Assembly: GCF_001905005.1 (NCBI RefSeq)
Contig: NZ_LWKZ01000027.1
Span: 657,892 to 721,891, forward strand
Reading direction: 5' to 3'
Source of the DNA: Streptomyces sp. CB02923
GTDB taxonomy: Bacteria; Actinomycetota; Actinomycetes; Streptomycetales; Streptomycetaceae
Length of the DNA: 64,000 nucleotides
Shown: positions 1 through 8,053 of the stretch, one piece after another
Numbering within the stretch: position 1 is the stretch's first letter
Layout: each line of letters opens with the position of its first letter
Position numbers and translations under genes: made by a program
Notes under the pieces: model-generated
What the model was told of the DNA's origin: nothing
The model's database searches: none
The model's input: only the letters and a program-made list of their open reading frames with translations

Positions 1-366
1 GCCCTCGGGGAGCGCGACGGTGCTGGGCAGCACGGCGCGCAGCCGTCCGGAGCCGTTCGGGCCGAGCGGCAGGCGCAGTTCCTCCTCCGCGCCGCCGTCG
101 CGCGGGCTGAGGACCAGTGCCGCGCTCCAGACCGGCCTGGTGCCCTGCGGGGCGGTGATGTCGAAGGTCAGTCCGCCGGCGGAGTCGGCGATGCAGTCCG
201 CGCGGAGCGGCTGGGCGGCCCCGTCCGGCGTGCGGGCACCGCGGCCGGCGGCCGTGGCGCCCGGGTCGGCGGGGTCCGCGGCCGTGGCCTCGGTCCGCGC
301 GGGAGCGACAGTTCCGGGACCGGCTGTCCCGGCGCCCGTCACGGGCAGTTGCGTCGACGCGTTCAT
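1..366 (-). CDS. Hypothetical protein, N-terminal part (runs off left edge)
   Basis: An open frame starts at an ATG at 366 and is cut off by the left edge; 122 codons are visible. The first 60 or so residues are Ala/Gly/Thr/Pro rich and look disordered. A segment then follows that reads like a small beta-sandwich (LTFDITAPQGTRP, then SAALVLSPRDGG and RLRAVLPST). I do not recognise a catalytic motif. Similar N-termini occur, from memory, in Streptomyces proteins loosely called transferases, but nothing here proves that. There is no signal peptide. The preceding 455 bp is the likely promoter region. Codon use matches its neighbours, so the frame is probably real. Confidence 0.6.
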   Translation of the reverse strand, partial: MNASTQLPVTGAGTAGPGTVAPARTEATAADPADPGATAAGRGARTPDGAAQPLRADCIADSAGGLTFDITAPQGTRPVWSAALVLSPRDGGAEEELRLPLGPNGSGRLRAVLPSTVALPEG

Positions 367-821
367 ACCCTCCGCACCCCTCTCACAGCGGCCTGCGCCG
401 CGTTCTCGGTGGCGTACGCCCCCTGCTCCGGGTGGGGTCGTGTCCGTCGGGCGCCGGTCCGGACCGTCCCCCCGATGCCGTGGGCGTGGTGCATCACGAA
501 TGAGCTGTGCATCCGTCCCGGTGTTCCGTCCCCGTGTCCCTCGGTCATCGCGGACGCGTACCGTCGTCCGCCCGTTGAACGGTTAGACCGTGGTTCCGGG
601 TTCCGGGTTGAGGCCTATGGCCAACTTGTTCCGAAAGAGTTAGGACATCGGTAGCGGTGTCGGGGAACTTTCCCCAGCCCTTGATCGTCGGCCCGGTGTC
701 GTGCTGTATCGCCACAAGCTAAGCCGTCCCGGGGCGTCCCGTCACGAGGTGTGCAGCCACCGGCTGGGCCCGCCGGGGTCCCCGTGCATGCGGAGCGGGC
801 CCGTCGGCACCTGCGGGGCGC
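367..821. other. Intergenic region, no gene seen
   Basis: This 455-bp stretch lies between the start of the truncated left gene and the stop of the binding-protein gene, both on the minus strand. It is less GC-rich around 580-720 than its surroundings, as expected for a promoter region. A small inverted repeat (GGGGAA, 2-nt centre, TTCCCC) sits at 662-675. I could not assign confident -35/-10 boxes or a terminator. Confidence 0.5.
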
Positions 822-2153
822 TCAGGGGCGGTACGGAAGCTGGGGGACGGTGAAGCAGGTGGTGTCCATGTCGCCCTGGGTGACCCAGCCGCCCCGGCCG
901 CCGCGTGCCGCGTCCCGCCAGCGGGCGACCGACAGGCAGGTGCGGTCGGTGGCCGGCGGCTCGGCCAGCGGCCGGTACGAGGCGGGAAGCAGCAGGCCGC
1001 GGGCGGTGTAGGGGGCGCCCTGCCCGACGAAGCGCTCCACGCACGCGCGGGTGAGCCGCTGCCCGCAGGAACGCGCCGCGTCGGCGAACCACATCGCCGC
1101 CGCCCAGCCCTCCAGCTGCCACTGCGACAGCGGTCCTCCCTCGGTGTACCGGGCCATCCCGGCGCGGAAGTCCCGTACCGCCGCGCCGCCCGGCCCGCTC
1201 CCCGGATCGTCGTAGTTGCGGCTGGCGCCGGTGGCCCACAGGGCGTTGCGGCAGCCCGGCGAGTCCTGGTAATCCTTCGCGACCGAGTCCGACCAGTTCT
1301 GTACGTTCGTGACTTTCGCGGTCGGCCGGACACCCGCCGCGTCCATCGCCTCGCACAGCTGCGCGTTGCCGTGCGTGTCCATCGCGTCGAAGACCAGATC
1401 GGCACCCCGGTCACGCAGCCCGGCGGCGACCGCGGGGAAGTTGGGCAGCGCGAAGTCGACCTGCTCACCGGTCACCTCGTACCCCTCGGCCTCCAGACCG
1501 CGCACGATCAGCCGCGCGTACGCGGCGGACGCCGCCTGGTTGTAGGAGACGACGGCGGCGCTGCGGGCCCGCTGCGCACGCTTGAAGTAGCGGTAGACCT
1601 CCGTGCCGCCGTACAGCTTCCCGCCCCAGCCCGCCGCCTTGCCGTCCCGCGGCGCCCGGCTGCCGTAGATCCCGTACAGGTGCGGATAGGTGTCGTACGC
1701 GGCGCCGACCGGCTGTCCCCCGATGTCGGGGACGCCCGCGGCGGAGACGCGGGGCGCGCCCGCGTAGTCCAGCGCGGTGGTCGCGACCAGCGCGAACACC
1801 TTGTCCTCGGCGAGGAGTTTGTGCACGCACGCGTTGTTGCCGACGCCGCTGCCCCCGTCGTCGCAGGTCACGGCGCGCACCGGCCGTCCGTTGACACCGC
1901 CTCGCGCGTTCAGTGCCGCGAAGTGGGCGAGCGCGCCGTCCCGCGGCCCGGTGAACGCCTCGCCGCCCACCGGGCTCGTCGTACTGGTGATGATCCCGAC
2001 GACGATCGGCTCCGGCGCCCGGCCGGAGGCGGGCGCGGTCCCGCGGTGTTCGAAGTCGCTCTCCGGCAGTCTGCTGCCGCAGGCCGCGGTCAGCGCGAGC
2101 AGCAGCGCCGCGGCGGCGGCACCGGCCGCCTCAGCAGCCCGGCGCGTCCGCAT
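822..2153 (-). CDS. ABC importer substrate-binding lipoprotein, branched-chain amino acid (LivK) type
   Basis: The 443-residue protein starts with a lipoprotein signal: charged N-terminus (MRTRRAAEA), Ala/Leu core and lipobox LTAAC, so it should be anchored outside the membrane. The mature part has the type-1 periplasmic binding fold of LivK-like receptors: IVVGIITSTTSPVGG, a FAALNARGGVNGRPV segment near the first lobe, and a second lobe from about residue 190 with the YNQAASAAYARLI strand-helix. The divergent neighbour block at 2802-6788 encodes the permeases and ATPases of such a transporter, so this is probably its receptor although on the opposite strand. The ligand cannot be told from sequence. 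The ATG at 2153 overlaps the end of the upstream lipoprotein gene by 23 bp, suggesting translational coupling. Confidence 0.85.
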   Translation of the reverse strand: MRTRRAAEAAGAAAAALLLALTAACGSRLPESDFEHRGTAPASGRAPEPIVVGIITSTTSPVGGEAFTGPRDGALAHFAALNARGGVNGRPVRAVTCDDGGSGVGNNACVHKLLAEDKVFALVATTALDYAGAPRVSAAGVPDIGGQPVGAAYDTYPHLYGIYGSRAPRDGKAAGWGGKLYGGTEVYRYFKRAQRARSAAVVSYNQAASAAYARLIVRGLEAEGYEVTGEQVDFALPNFPAVAAGLRDRGADLVFDAMDTHGNAQLCEAMDAAGVRPTAKVTNVQNWSDSVAKDYQDSPGCRNALWATGASRNYDDPGSGPGGAAVRDFRAGMARYTEGGPLSQWQLEGWAAAMWFADAARSCGQRLTRACVERFVGQGAPYTARGLLLPASYRPLAEPPATDRTCLSVARWRDAARGGRGGWVTQGDMDTTCFTVPQLPYRP

Positions 2154-2688
2154 TGCCGCTCATGCCCACCAGCGCGCACAGCGTCTTGAGCGCCACCTTC
2201 CACACCTTGTCCTGGTAGACGGAGGCGCCCTTGGCGTTCGGCAGCGCGGTGGCGCCCTTGAGGGTGAGGCTGTACGTCACGTCGGCCTCGGTCGCCGAGG
2301 TGAACCGTACGGCGGACACCCGCGCCGCGACCTGCCGTCCCCGCTGGTCGCCGTTGAACGCTTCCAGCAGCAGCTGGAGTTCCTCGCCGTTCTGGAGGTA
2401 CTTCGCCTTCTCCGCGTTGGACAGTTTCGGGTCGAAGAACTTCTGCCAGTTCTCCTTGATTTCCTTCTCGGCGGCGGCCGGATCGGCCGGAGCCGCGCCC
2501 GAGGAGGACGGCGTACCGGCGGTCGCCGTTGCCGTACCGGCGCCTTGCGAGCCGGAGGGCGCCCCGCTGGGCGCGCGCTGCCCGCTGTCCTCGGCGTCGC
2601 TGCAACCCGCCGCCCCGGCCGTCATCAGCAGCACCGCCGCTGTCACCAGCGCCGGGGCCCGCCGCGCACGCCCCCCACGGACCGTCAT
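2131..2688 (-). CDS. MTB12-like secreted lipoprotein
   Basis: The 185-residue protein begins at the ATG at 2688, chosen because the signal peptide (TVRGGRARRAPALVTAAVLL, ending in lipobox TAGAAGC) starts there; an upstream in-frame extension to 2820 adds non-signal sequence. A disordered Ser/Gly/Thr linker of about 45 residues follows. The C-terminal 110 residues (KENWQKFFDPKLSNAEKAKYLQNG... DKVWKVALKTLCALVG) resemble the low-molecular-weight antigen MTB12 C-terminal domain of actinobacteria, a small secreted fold without known enzymatic function. It lies upstream of, and overlaps, the LivK-type receptor gene, so both are probably co-transcribed. The final Cys pair (LC..., APGC) may form a disulphide. 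Confidence 0.75.
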   Translation of the reverse strand: MTVRGGRARRAPALVTAAVLLMTAGAAGCSDAEDSGQRAPSGAPSGSQGAGTATATAGTPSSSGAAPADPAAAEKEIKENWQKFFDPKLSNAEKAKYLQNGEELQLLLEAFNGDQRGRQVAARVSAVRFTSATEADVTYSLTLKGATALPNAKGASVYQDKVWKVALKTLCALVGMSGNADAPGC

Positions 2689-2801
2689 GTACACCACCGC
2701 CTGTCGTCGCGACCGCCCGGAGCCGGTCTGGCACAAGCCTTCTAGGTGCTGTTCCCACAGGGCATAGTGCAGGCATTCGCCGAAAGCCGCGAGGGGGCGT
2801 G

Positions 2802-3386
2802 ATGCGCAACGCGCGAACACGGTTCGGGGCGCGCCTGGCCCCGTGGGGCGGCTGGGCGGCGCTGGCGGGCGGGGCGGTGCTGTGCGCGGTCGGCTGGTAC
2901 GGCGTCTCCGGCGAGCGGTTCGCCGAGCGCCAGATCCCGTTCCTGGCGTCCTGCTCGATCCCGGGCGCCGCGCTGATCATCGCGGGGGCGGTGCTGGTGG
3001 CACGGGGCGACCAGGGCCTGGCGGCGGCGCGCGTCGAGGAGCTGTACGGGCTGCTGGTCGCGTACGAACCCGACCGGAATCCTTACGAACCCGACCGGAA
3101 TCCCGCGGAAAGGGCGGAGATTCCGGCGGGGACGGAGAGGGCCGCAACGGGGACCGAGGGGGTTCCGGCGGCGAACGGGACTCCGTCCGCACCGGAGAGC
3201 GCCGGAGCGGACGCGGGCCCGCCGCTCACCGTGCCCGGCGGAACGTTGCTGCACCGGCCCGGCTGCCCCCTCGTGGCGGGACGGCCGGACGCCCGGCCCG
3301 CCGACGGCCCGCGGAATACGGCGGAACCGCCGGCGCCCTGCCCCGTCTGCGAACCGGACACCCCGCACCCCGGTACGGGGCGGTGA
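2802..3386 (+). CDS. Small two-TM membrane protein, unknown function
   Basis: The 194-residue protein starts at the ATG at 2802 behind a purine-rich site (gaggggg). Two hydrophobic segments (about residues 12-34 and 45-66) predict a membrane hairpin. The cytoplasmic tail holds a short perfect repeat (YEPDRNP twice), a disordered Ala/Glu/Pro stretch, and a terminal pair of motifs HRPGCPLVAG and CPVC that look like a Cys/His ligand set. Such tails occur in Streptomyces membrane proteins of unknown role. Its stop overlaps the GTG of the fused Liv transporter gene (GTGA), so the two are translationally coupled and it may help that importer. I cannot assign a function. Confidence 0.7.
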   Translation: MRNARTRFGARLAPWGGWAALAGGAVLCAVGWYGVSGERFAERQIPFLASCSIPGAALIIAGAVLVARGDQGLAAARVEELYGLLVAYEPDRNPYEPDRNPAERAEIPAGTERAATGTEGVPAANGTPSAPESAGADAGPPLTVPGGTLLHRPGCPLVAGRPDARPADGPRNTAEPPAPCPVCEPDTPHPGTGR

Positions 3387-6043
3387 GTTCGCTCTCGTAC
3401 GACCTCACCCTGGCGGGCCTCGCGGTGGGCAGCGCCGCCGCGCTCACCGGCATCGGACTGATCGTCACCTACCGGGCCACCGGCGTGCTGAACTTCGCGC
3501 ACGGCGCCGTCGCCATGGTGTGCGCCTACGTCCTGCGGCAGCTGGCGGTCGGCTGGAACTGGCCGCTGCCGCTCGCCGCCGCCGTCACCCTCCTCGTCGT
3601 CGCCCCGGGCATCGGACTCGTGCTGGACCGCGCCGTCTTCCGCCCGCTGTCCGTGCAGGGTGCGGGCCCCGCCCGCACCCTGGTCGCCTCCCTGGGCGTC
3701 TTCGTCCTCCTGGTCGGCGGCGCGGGCCTGGTCTGGGGCCCGGGGGCCCGCGCGGACGCGCCCGCGCTGCTGCCCGACGACCCCTGGGTGCAGCTCGGCA
3801 CGGCCGTCACCCTGGCCGCCGGGGTCGCCGCGGTCACCCGCCGGACCCGCTTCGGACGCGAGCTGCGCGCCGTCGTCGACAACCGTCCGCTCGCCGTCCT
3901 CGGCGGCATCGACGCCGACCGGGTCGCCGCCGCCGGCTGGGCCTTCGGCTCCTTCACCGCCGGGCTGACGGGCGTCCTGCTGGCTCCGCTGCTGCGCCTG
4001 GATCCGTACGGGCTGCCGCTGCTGGTGATGGAGGTGATGGCGGTCGCGGTGGCGGCCGGGCTGCGCAGCCTGCCGGTGGCGGTGGTGGTGGCCCTGGGGA
4101 TCGGCGTCGCGCAGAGCCAGCTCACCCGGCTGCATCCGGGCGGCAGCCTGGAACCGCTCCTCCAGGCCGTCGGCGCCAACCTGTTCGTCGTGGCCCTGCT
4201 GGCCGCCGCCCTGGCCCTGCGCGGCCTCGGTGTCCCCCGCGCCCTGCCGGACGCGCCCCACACCGCCTTCGCCCTGCGCACCGGCCGACTCCCCGACGGC
4301 GCGGGCCGCGCCTGGCTGGTCTGCGGCATCCTCTTCCTGCTGCCCCTCGGTTTCGCGGACGGTGACCTGCGCACCGCCACACAGGTACCGGCGCTCGCGG
4401 TGGTGCTGCTCTCCCTGGTGGTCGTCACCGGGCGCGGCGGCCAGATCTCCCTGGGCCAGGCCGCGTACGCCGGACTGGGCGCCCTGTTCACCGCGCTGCT
4501 CGTGGCGGGCCGCTTCCCCGGCCTGCCGGCCGTCCCCGGGCTGCCCGCCCTGCTGCTGGCCGTACTGCTGACCGCGCCGCTCGGCCTGCTCACCGGCTGG
4601 CCCGCGCTGCGGCGGCACGGTCTCGCGACGGCCCTGGCCACCCTCGCCTTCGGCGTCGCCGTCAGCCGGTTCGTCTTCGCCCAGCCGTACGCCACCGCCG
4701 GTCTCCCCCTCGACCGCCCCGCCGGTCTCACCGACGACCGCGCGTACTACGTCCTCGAACTGGCCCTGCTCGGCCTCGCGCTGCTCGGCGTGGCGGCGCT
4801 GCGCCGTGGCCGCACCGGGCGCGCGCTGGCCGCGATGCGCGACCACGAGCCGGGGGCGGCCGCCGCCGGTGTGCCCGTACCGGCCCTCAAGCTGGCGGCC
4901 TTCGCGGTGGGCGCCGCCCTGGCCGCGCTGGGCGGCGGGATGCTCGGCATGGCACTGCGCACCTTCGACCCGGCGTCCTACGACCCGGTCCGCGGCCTGC
5001 TGTGGTTCGCGGCCGTGCTGGTCCTGGGCGCCGACAGCCTGCTGGCGGCGCCCGCCGCCGCGGTGCTGCTGCTCGGCCTGGACGAGGGGGCCGAGGGCGG
5101 CGCGGCGGCCGCGGTGATCGGCGTTCTCGCCGTACTGGCCGGACGGCTCCCGCACGGCCCGTACGCCGCCCTGCGCGATGCCGCCGCCCGCCTGTCCGCG
5201 ATGCCGGAGCCACGGCTGACGCCCCTGGGAGAGCGCATACGGGCGAGGCTGGCGCCGCCGCGTGCCTCCGGGCCCCACCGCCCCGCGCCGCACGAACCCG
5301 GACCCCGTACCCCACAGACCCCTCCCACACCTGCCCTTCCCTCCTCCCCCACCCCTTCCGGCCGTCTCACCGCCCGCGCTCTGCACGCCCGTTACGACGG
5401 CTTCACCGTCCTGGACGGTGTCGACCTGACCGTGGCGCCGGGCCGGATCACCGCGCTCATCGGGCCCAACGGCGCGGGCAAGAGCACCCTGTTCCACTGT
5501 CTGTGCGGCACGCTGCGCCCGGCCGCCGGGCGGGTACTGCTCGGCGGGGCCGACATCACCCACCGCTCCGCGCACGTCCGGGCCCGCCTCGGACTGGCCC
5601 GGACCTTCCAGCAGCTCGCCGTGTTCGAAGGGATGACCGTGGCCGAGAACGTCCGGGTCGGCGCCGAGCAGAGCGGCGTACCGGACCCGGCCGCCGCCAC
5701 CGGCCGGGCCCTGGACCTGCTCTCCCTCGACGGGCCGCTGCGTGGCGCACCCGTCGCGGGCCTGGACACCGGCACCCTGCGCCGCGTCGAACTGGCCCGC
5801 GCCCTCGCCGGCCGCCCGCGCACCCTCCTGCTGGACGAGCCCGCCGCGGGCCTGGACAGCGCCGAGGTGGCCGCGCTCGCCGACGTGCTGCGCGCCGTGG
5901 CGGCCGACGGCACGGCGCTGCTCGTCGTCGAGCACGACCTCGATCTGGTCGCCGGTCTGGCCGACACGGTCTACGCGATGGCGGAGGGCCGGATCGTGAC
6001 CCGCGGCCCCGCCCGCCGCGTCCTGGCGGAGCCGCGGCCGTGA
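3383..6043 (+). CDS. Fused branched-chain-type ABC transporter: LivH-LivM permeases plus LivG ATPase
   Basis: One uninterrupted frame of 886 residues carries three normally separate subunits. Residues 1-290 are a LivH-type permease (GLIVTYRATGVLNFAHG), about 305-595 a LivM-type permease (RGGQISLGQAAYAGLGA), about 600-660 a Pro-rich linker, and 661-886 a LivG-type ATPase with Walker A GPNGAGKST, Q-loop FQQLAVFEG, Walker B TLLLDEPAAGLD and switch His VEHDLDL. The ABC signature is weak: LDTGTLRRVELARAL in place of LSxGQ. The start is the GTG at 3383, overlapping the stop of the preceding gene. Liv systems import branched-chain amino acids, short amides or urea; the substrate is not deducible here. 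The LivF subunit follows after 43 bp. Confidence 0.9.
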   Translation: MSSLSYDLTLAGLAVGSAAALTGIGLIVTYRATGVLNFAHGAVAMVCAYVLRQLAVGWNWPLPLAAAVTLLVVAPGIGLVLDRAVFRPLSVQGAGPARTLVASLGVFVLLVGGAGLVWGPGARADAPALLPDDPWVQLGTAVTLAAGVAAVTRRTRFGRELRAVVDNRPLAVLGGIDADRVAAAGWAFGSFTAGLTGVLLAPLLRLDPYGLPLLVMEVMAVAVAAGLRSLPVAVVVALGIGVAQSQLTRLHPGGSLEPLLQAVGANLFVVALLAAALALRGLGVPRALPDAPHTAFALRTGRLPDGAGRAWLVCGILFLLPLGFADGDLRTATQVPALAVVLLSLVVVTGRGGQISLGQAAYAGLGALFTALLVAGRFPGLPAVPGLPALLLAVLLTAPLGLLTGWPALRRHGLATALATLAFGVAVSRFVFAQPYATAGLPLDRPAGLTDDRAYYVLELALLGLALLGVAALRRGRTGRALAAMRDHEPGAAAAGVPVPALKLAAFAVGAALAALGGGMLGMALRTFDPASYDPVRGLLWFAAVLVLGADSLLAAPAAAVLLLGLDEGAEGGAAAAVIGVLAVLAGRLPHGPYAALRDAAARLSAMPEPRLTPLGERIRARLAPPRASGPHRPAPHEPGPRTPQTPPTPALPSSPTPSGRLTARALHARYDGFTVLDGVDLTVAPGRITALIGPNGAGKSTLFHCLCGTLRPAAGRVLLGGADITHRSAHVRARLGLARTFQQLAVFEGMTVAENVRVGAEQSGVPDPAAATGRALDLLSLDGPLRGAPVAGLDTGTLRRVELARALAGRPRTLLLDEPAAGLDSAEVAALADVLRAVAADGTALLVVEHDLDLVAGLADTVYAMAEGRIVTRGPARRVLAEPRP

Positions 6044-6086
6044 CCGGGCAGAGCCGTGCGGGGCGGCGGACCGGAGCGCCCGCGCC

Positions 6087-6788
6087 ATGAGCATCGAGAC
6101 GGCCCTGTGCGCAGCCCGCGTCCGGTACGGCTCCCTGGAGGCCCTGCACGGCGTCGACCTGGCCGTGCCCGCTGCCCGGGTCACCGTGCTCCTCGGGCGC
6201 AACGGTTCCGGCCGCACCACGGTCCTGCGCGCGCTGGCGGGAACCGTACCGCTCACCGCCGGGCGCATCGTGTGGCGCGGTACGGACATCACCCGGATGC
6301 CCGCGCACGCACGCGCGCGCCGCGGGCTGGCCCTGGTGCCCGACCGCGGCGCCGTATTCAGCTCACTCTCCGTCGGCGAGCAGCTCGAACTCGCCGCGCC
6401 GGACGGCGCCGTCGGCCCGGCCCTGGATGCCTACCCGCAGCTGCGCGCGCTGCTCGGCCGCCGCGCGGGCACCCTCTCCGGCGGCGAACAGCGGATGCTC
6501 GCCATGGCCCGCGCGCTGGCCGGCCCGGCCCGGCTCCTCCTCCTGGACGAACCGGCCCAGGGCATGTCACCGGCCGTCACAGCACGGACGCACGCGCTGC
6601 TCGGCGAACTCGCGGCCGCCGGACGCACCGTCCTCGTCGCCGAGCAGGCGCTGCCGCCCGCCCTGTGCCGCGCCGCCACGGTCGCGTACGTCCTGCGGCG
6701 CGGCAGCGTCGCCTTCGGCGGGGAACCGGCCGAGGCCGCCCGGTTCCCCGGGCTCAGAGCCGGCCCGGCGTCACCACCCGGCCGATGA
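6087..6788 (+). CDS. LivF-type ABC transporter ATPase with altered Walker A
   Basis: This 233-residue protein is the second ATPase of the Liv importer. It has the signature LSGGEQRMLAMARAL and Walker B RLLLLDEPAQGMSP. The P-loop reads GRNGSGRTT (about residues 37-45), so the catalytic Lys is Arg. The switch region is AEQALPP, with Gln where His is usual. Both changes predict weak or absent hydrolysis, leaving the LivG half of the fused protein as the probable main motor. It follows the fusion gene by 43 bp and is surely in the same operon. Its last 35 bp overlap the 3' end of the opposing Rpf-like gene. Confidence 0.88.
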   Translation: MSIETALCAARVRYGSLEALHGVDLAVPAARVTVLLGRNGSGRTTVLRALAGTVPLTAGRIVWRGTDITRMPAHARARRGLALVPDRGAVFSSLSVGEQLELAAPDGAVGPALDAYPQLRALLGRRAGTLSGGEQRMLAMARALAGPARLLLLDEPAQGMSPAVTARTHALLGELAAAGRTVLVAEQALPPALCRAATVAYVLRRGSVAFGGEPAEAARFPGLRAGPASPPGR

Positions 6789-7227
6789 GCACGGGCAGCG
6801 CACGGTCCCCCTTCTTGAGCCCGTACCGCTTGGCGCAGTACGGCCAGGCCGACCAGCCCTGCCTGCGCAGCACCCGCTCCGCGACGGCGATCTGCTGCTC
6901 GCGGGTGGCGAGGTCGGCGCGTGGCGCGTAGGCCAGGCCGCCGTGCTCTTTCCAGGTCGACTGCCGGAACTGCAGTCCTCCGTAGAACGCGTTGCCGGAG
7001 TTCTTGCGCCAGTCACCGCCGCTCTCGCACTCGGCGATGCAGTTCCACGGCCCTTTCCTGAGGGAGCAGCCCGCCGGGGACGGCAGGTGGGGTGCGGTGT
7101 CCTGCGCCTGCACGCCGCCGGGCGCGCACAACAGGACGACCGCTGGGACGAGGGACAGGACGGCCGCTCTGCGACGGCCGGCTTTCGCGCGGCGCTTGGG
7201 CATCAGCGCCCGAAAAGAATGGGACAT
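6754..7227 (-). CDS. Resuscitation-promoting-factor-like transglycosylase (secreted)
   Basis: A 157-residue secreted protein: basic N-terminus (KRRAKAGRRRAAVL), hydrophobic core and an Ala-x-Ala-like cleavage near GGVQAQ. The rest is one Rpf domain: WNCIAECESGGDW with the catalytic Glu, NSGNAFYGGLQF, STWKEHGG, and AVAERVLRRQGWSAWPYC. Rpf enzymes cut peptidoglycan and aid spore germination and regrowth. The start could also be the internal Met at 7203, which gives a more typical signal peptide. Its 3' end overlaps livF on the other strand by 35 bp. A second Rpf gene lies 160 bp upstream in the same direction. Confidence 0.88.
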   Translation of the reverse strand: MSHSFRALMPKRRAKAGRRRAAVLSLVPAVVLLCAPGGVQAQDTAPHLPSPAGCSLRKGPWNCIAECESGGDWRKNSGNAFYGGLQFRQSTWKEHGGLAYAPRADLATREQQIAVAERVLRRQGWSAWPYCAKRYGLKKGDRALPVLIGRVVTPGRL

Positions 7228-7285
7228 CGCGTCACGCTAAACAGGGGTGCGCGGGTGCCCGCGCCGCCGCGCCCGGACAGCGCGA

Positions 7286-7320
7286 CGCCCCACCCGGTCG
7301 GTGGACGGCCGGGTGGGGCG
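7286..7320 (-). terminator. Hairpin terminator after the LysM-Rpf gene
   Basis: A perfect 12-bp stem (CGCCCCACCCGG / CCGGGTGGGGCG) with an 11-nt loop lies about 68 nt past the stop of the LysM-Rpf gene. There is no T-run, as is common for Streptomyces terminators. Confidence 0.6.
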
Positions 7321-7387
7321 TTCGGCGTACGGTGCCGAGGGCGGGGCCGTCGTGCTGCCCGCGCGTGCCGCGGGGCGGCCCCGTGGC

Positions 7388-8053
7388 TCAGAGCGTGAGC
7401 CGCTGGCCCGGGACGATCATGTTGGGGTCGCCGCCGACGACGGCCCGGTTCGCGGCGTACAGCTGGCGCCAGCCCACGTTGTGCGCGGCGGCGATCCGGC
7501 TGAGCGTGTCGCCCTGCCGCACCGTGTACCCACCGGTGCCGGCCCGCGACCTGCCGCGGTCGGCGTGCCCGCCGAAGCCGCGCGCCTTCTTGCCGACCTT
7601 GGCGCCCACGTCGCGGCGCACGTCCTTGTGCACGTACCGCTTGCCGCTGCTGCTCTGGCCGGAACGGAACGCCTTGGGTGCCTTGGGCGCGCTCCCGTAC
7701 GCACCGGCGCGTGCGGAGCAGGTGGGCCAGGCGCCCCAGCCCTGGGACGCCTGGACTCTGGAGGCCACGGCGATCTGCTGGGCGCGGCTGGCTCCGGCGG
7801 CGGTCGGTGCGTAAGCGCCGCCGCCGTGTGCGCGCCAAGTGCTGTGGGTGAACTGGAGGCCACCCGAGAAGCCGTTGCCGGTGTTGATGTGCCAGTTGCC
7901 GCCGCTCTCGCAGCGGGCGATGCGGTCCCACACTCCGCCGTCCGCCGCCTGCGCCGGTCCGGCGGTGGCGGCCACCAGCGCGAGCGGGGCCACCAGGGCC
8001 GCCCCGGCGAGCGCGGCGATGTCACGGCGTATGACGCCCTTCGAAAAAGGCAT
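7388..8053 (-). CDS. Rpf-like hydrolase with C-terminal LysM domain
   Basis: The 221-residue secreted protein starts at the ATG at 8053 (MPFSKGVIRRDIAALAG), which gives a clear signal peptide ending AGPAQAA. The Rpf domain occupies about residues 35-110: WDRIARCESGGNWHINTG with the catalytic Glu, SGGLQFTHSTWRAHGG and QGWGAWPTC. A basic Ser/Lys-rich linker leads to a LysM domain (YTVRQGDTLSRIAAAHNV ... VPGQRLTL) that binds peptidoglycan. This is the RpfA-like architecture of Streptomyces, acting in the wall during germination and growth. A good sigma-70-type promoter and a 250-nt GC-rich leader precede it, pointing to post-transcriptional control. Confidence 0.92.
   Translation of the reverse strand: MPFSKGVIRRDIAALAGAALVAPLALVAATAGPAQAADGGVWDRIARCESGGNWHINTGNGFSGGLQFTHSTWRAHGGGAYAPTAAGASRAQQIAVASRVQASQGWGAWPTCSARAGAYGSAPKAPKAFRSGQSSSGKRYVHKDVRRDVGAKVGKKARGFGGHADRGRSRAGTGGYTVRQGDTLSRIAAAHNVGWRQLYAANRAVVGGDPNMIVPGQRLTL

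Noticed and set aside
662..675. GGGGAACTTTCCCC as an operator
   Set aside because: It is short, and there is no second site or known family match; it could be by chance.
3083..6292. Very long open frame on the minus strand antisense to the Liv fusion gene
   Set aside because: It follows from high GC at third positions of the real gene; its translation is Gln/Gly/Arg-rich with no domain, and the plus-strand frame has clear permease and ATPase motifs.
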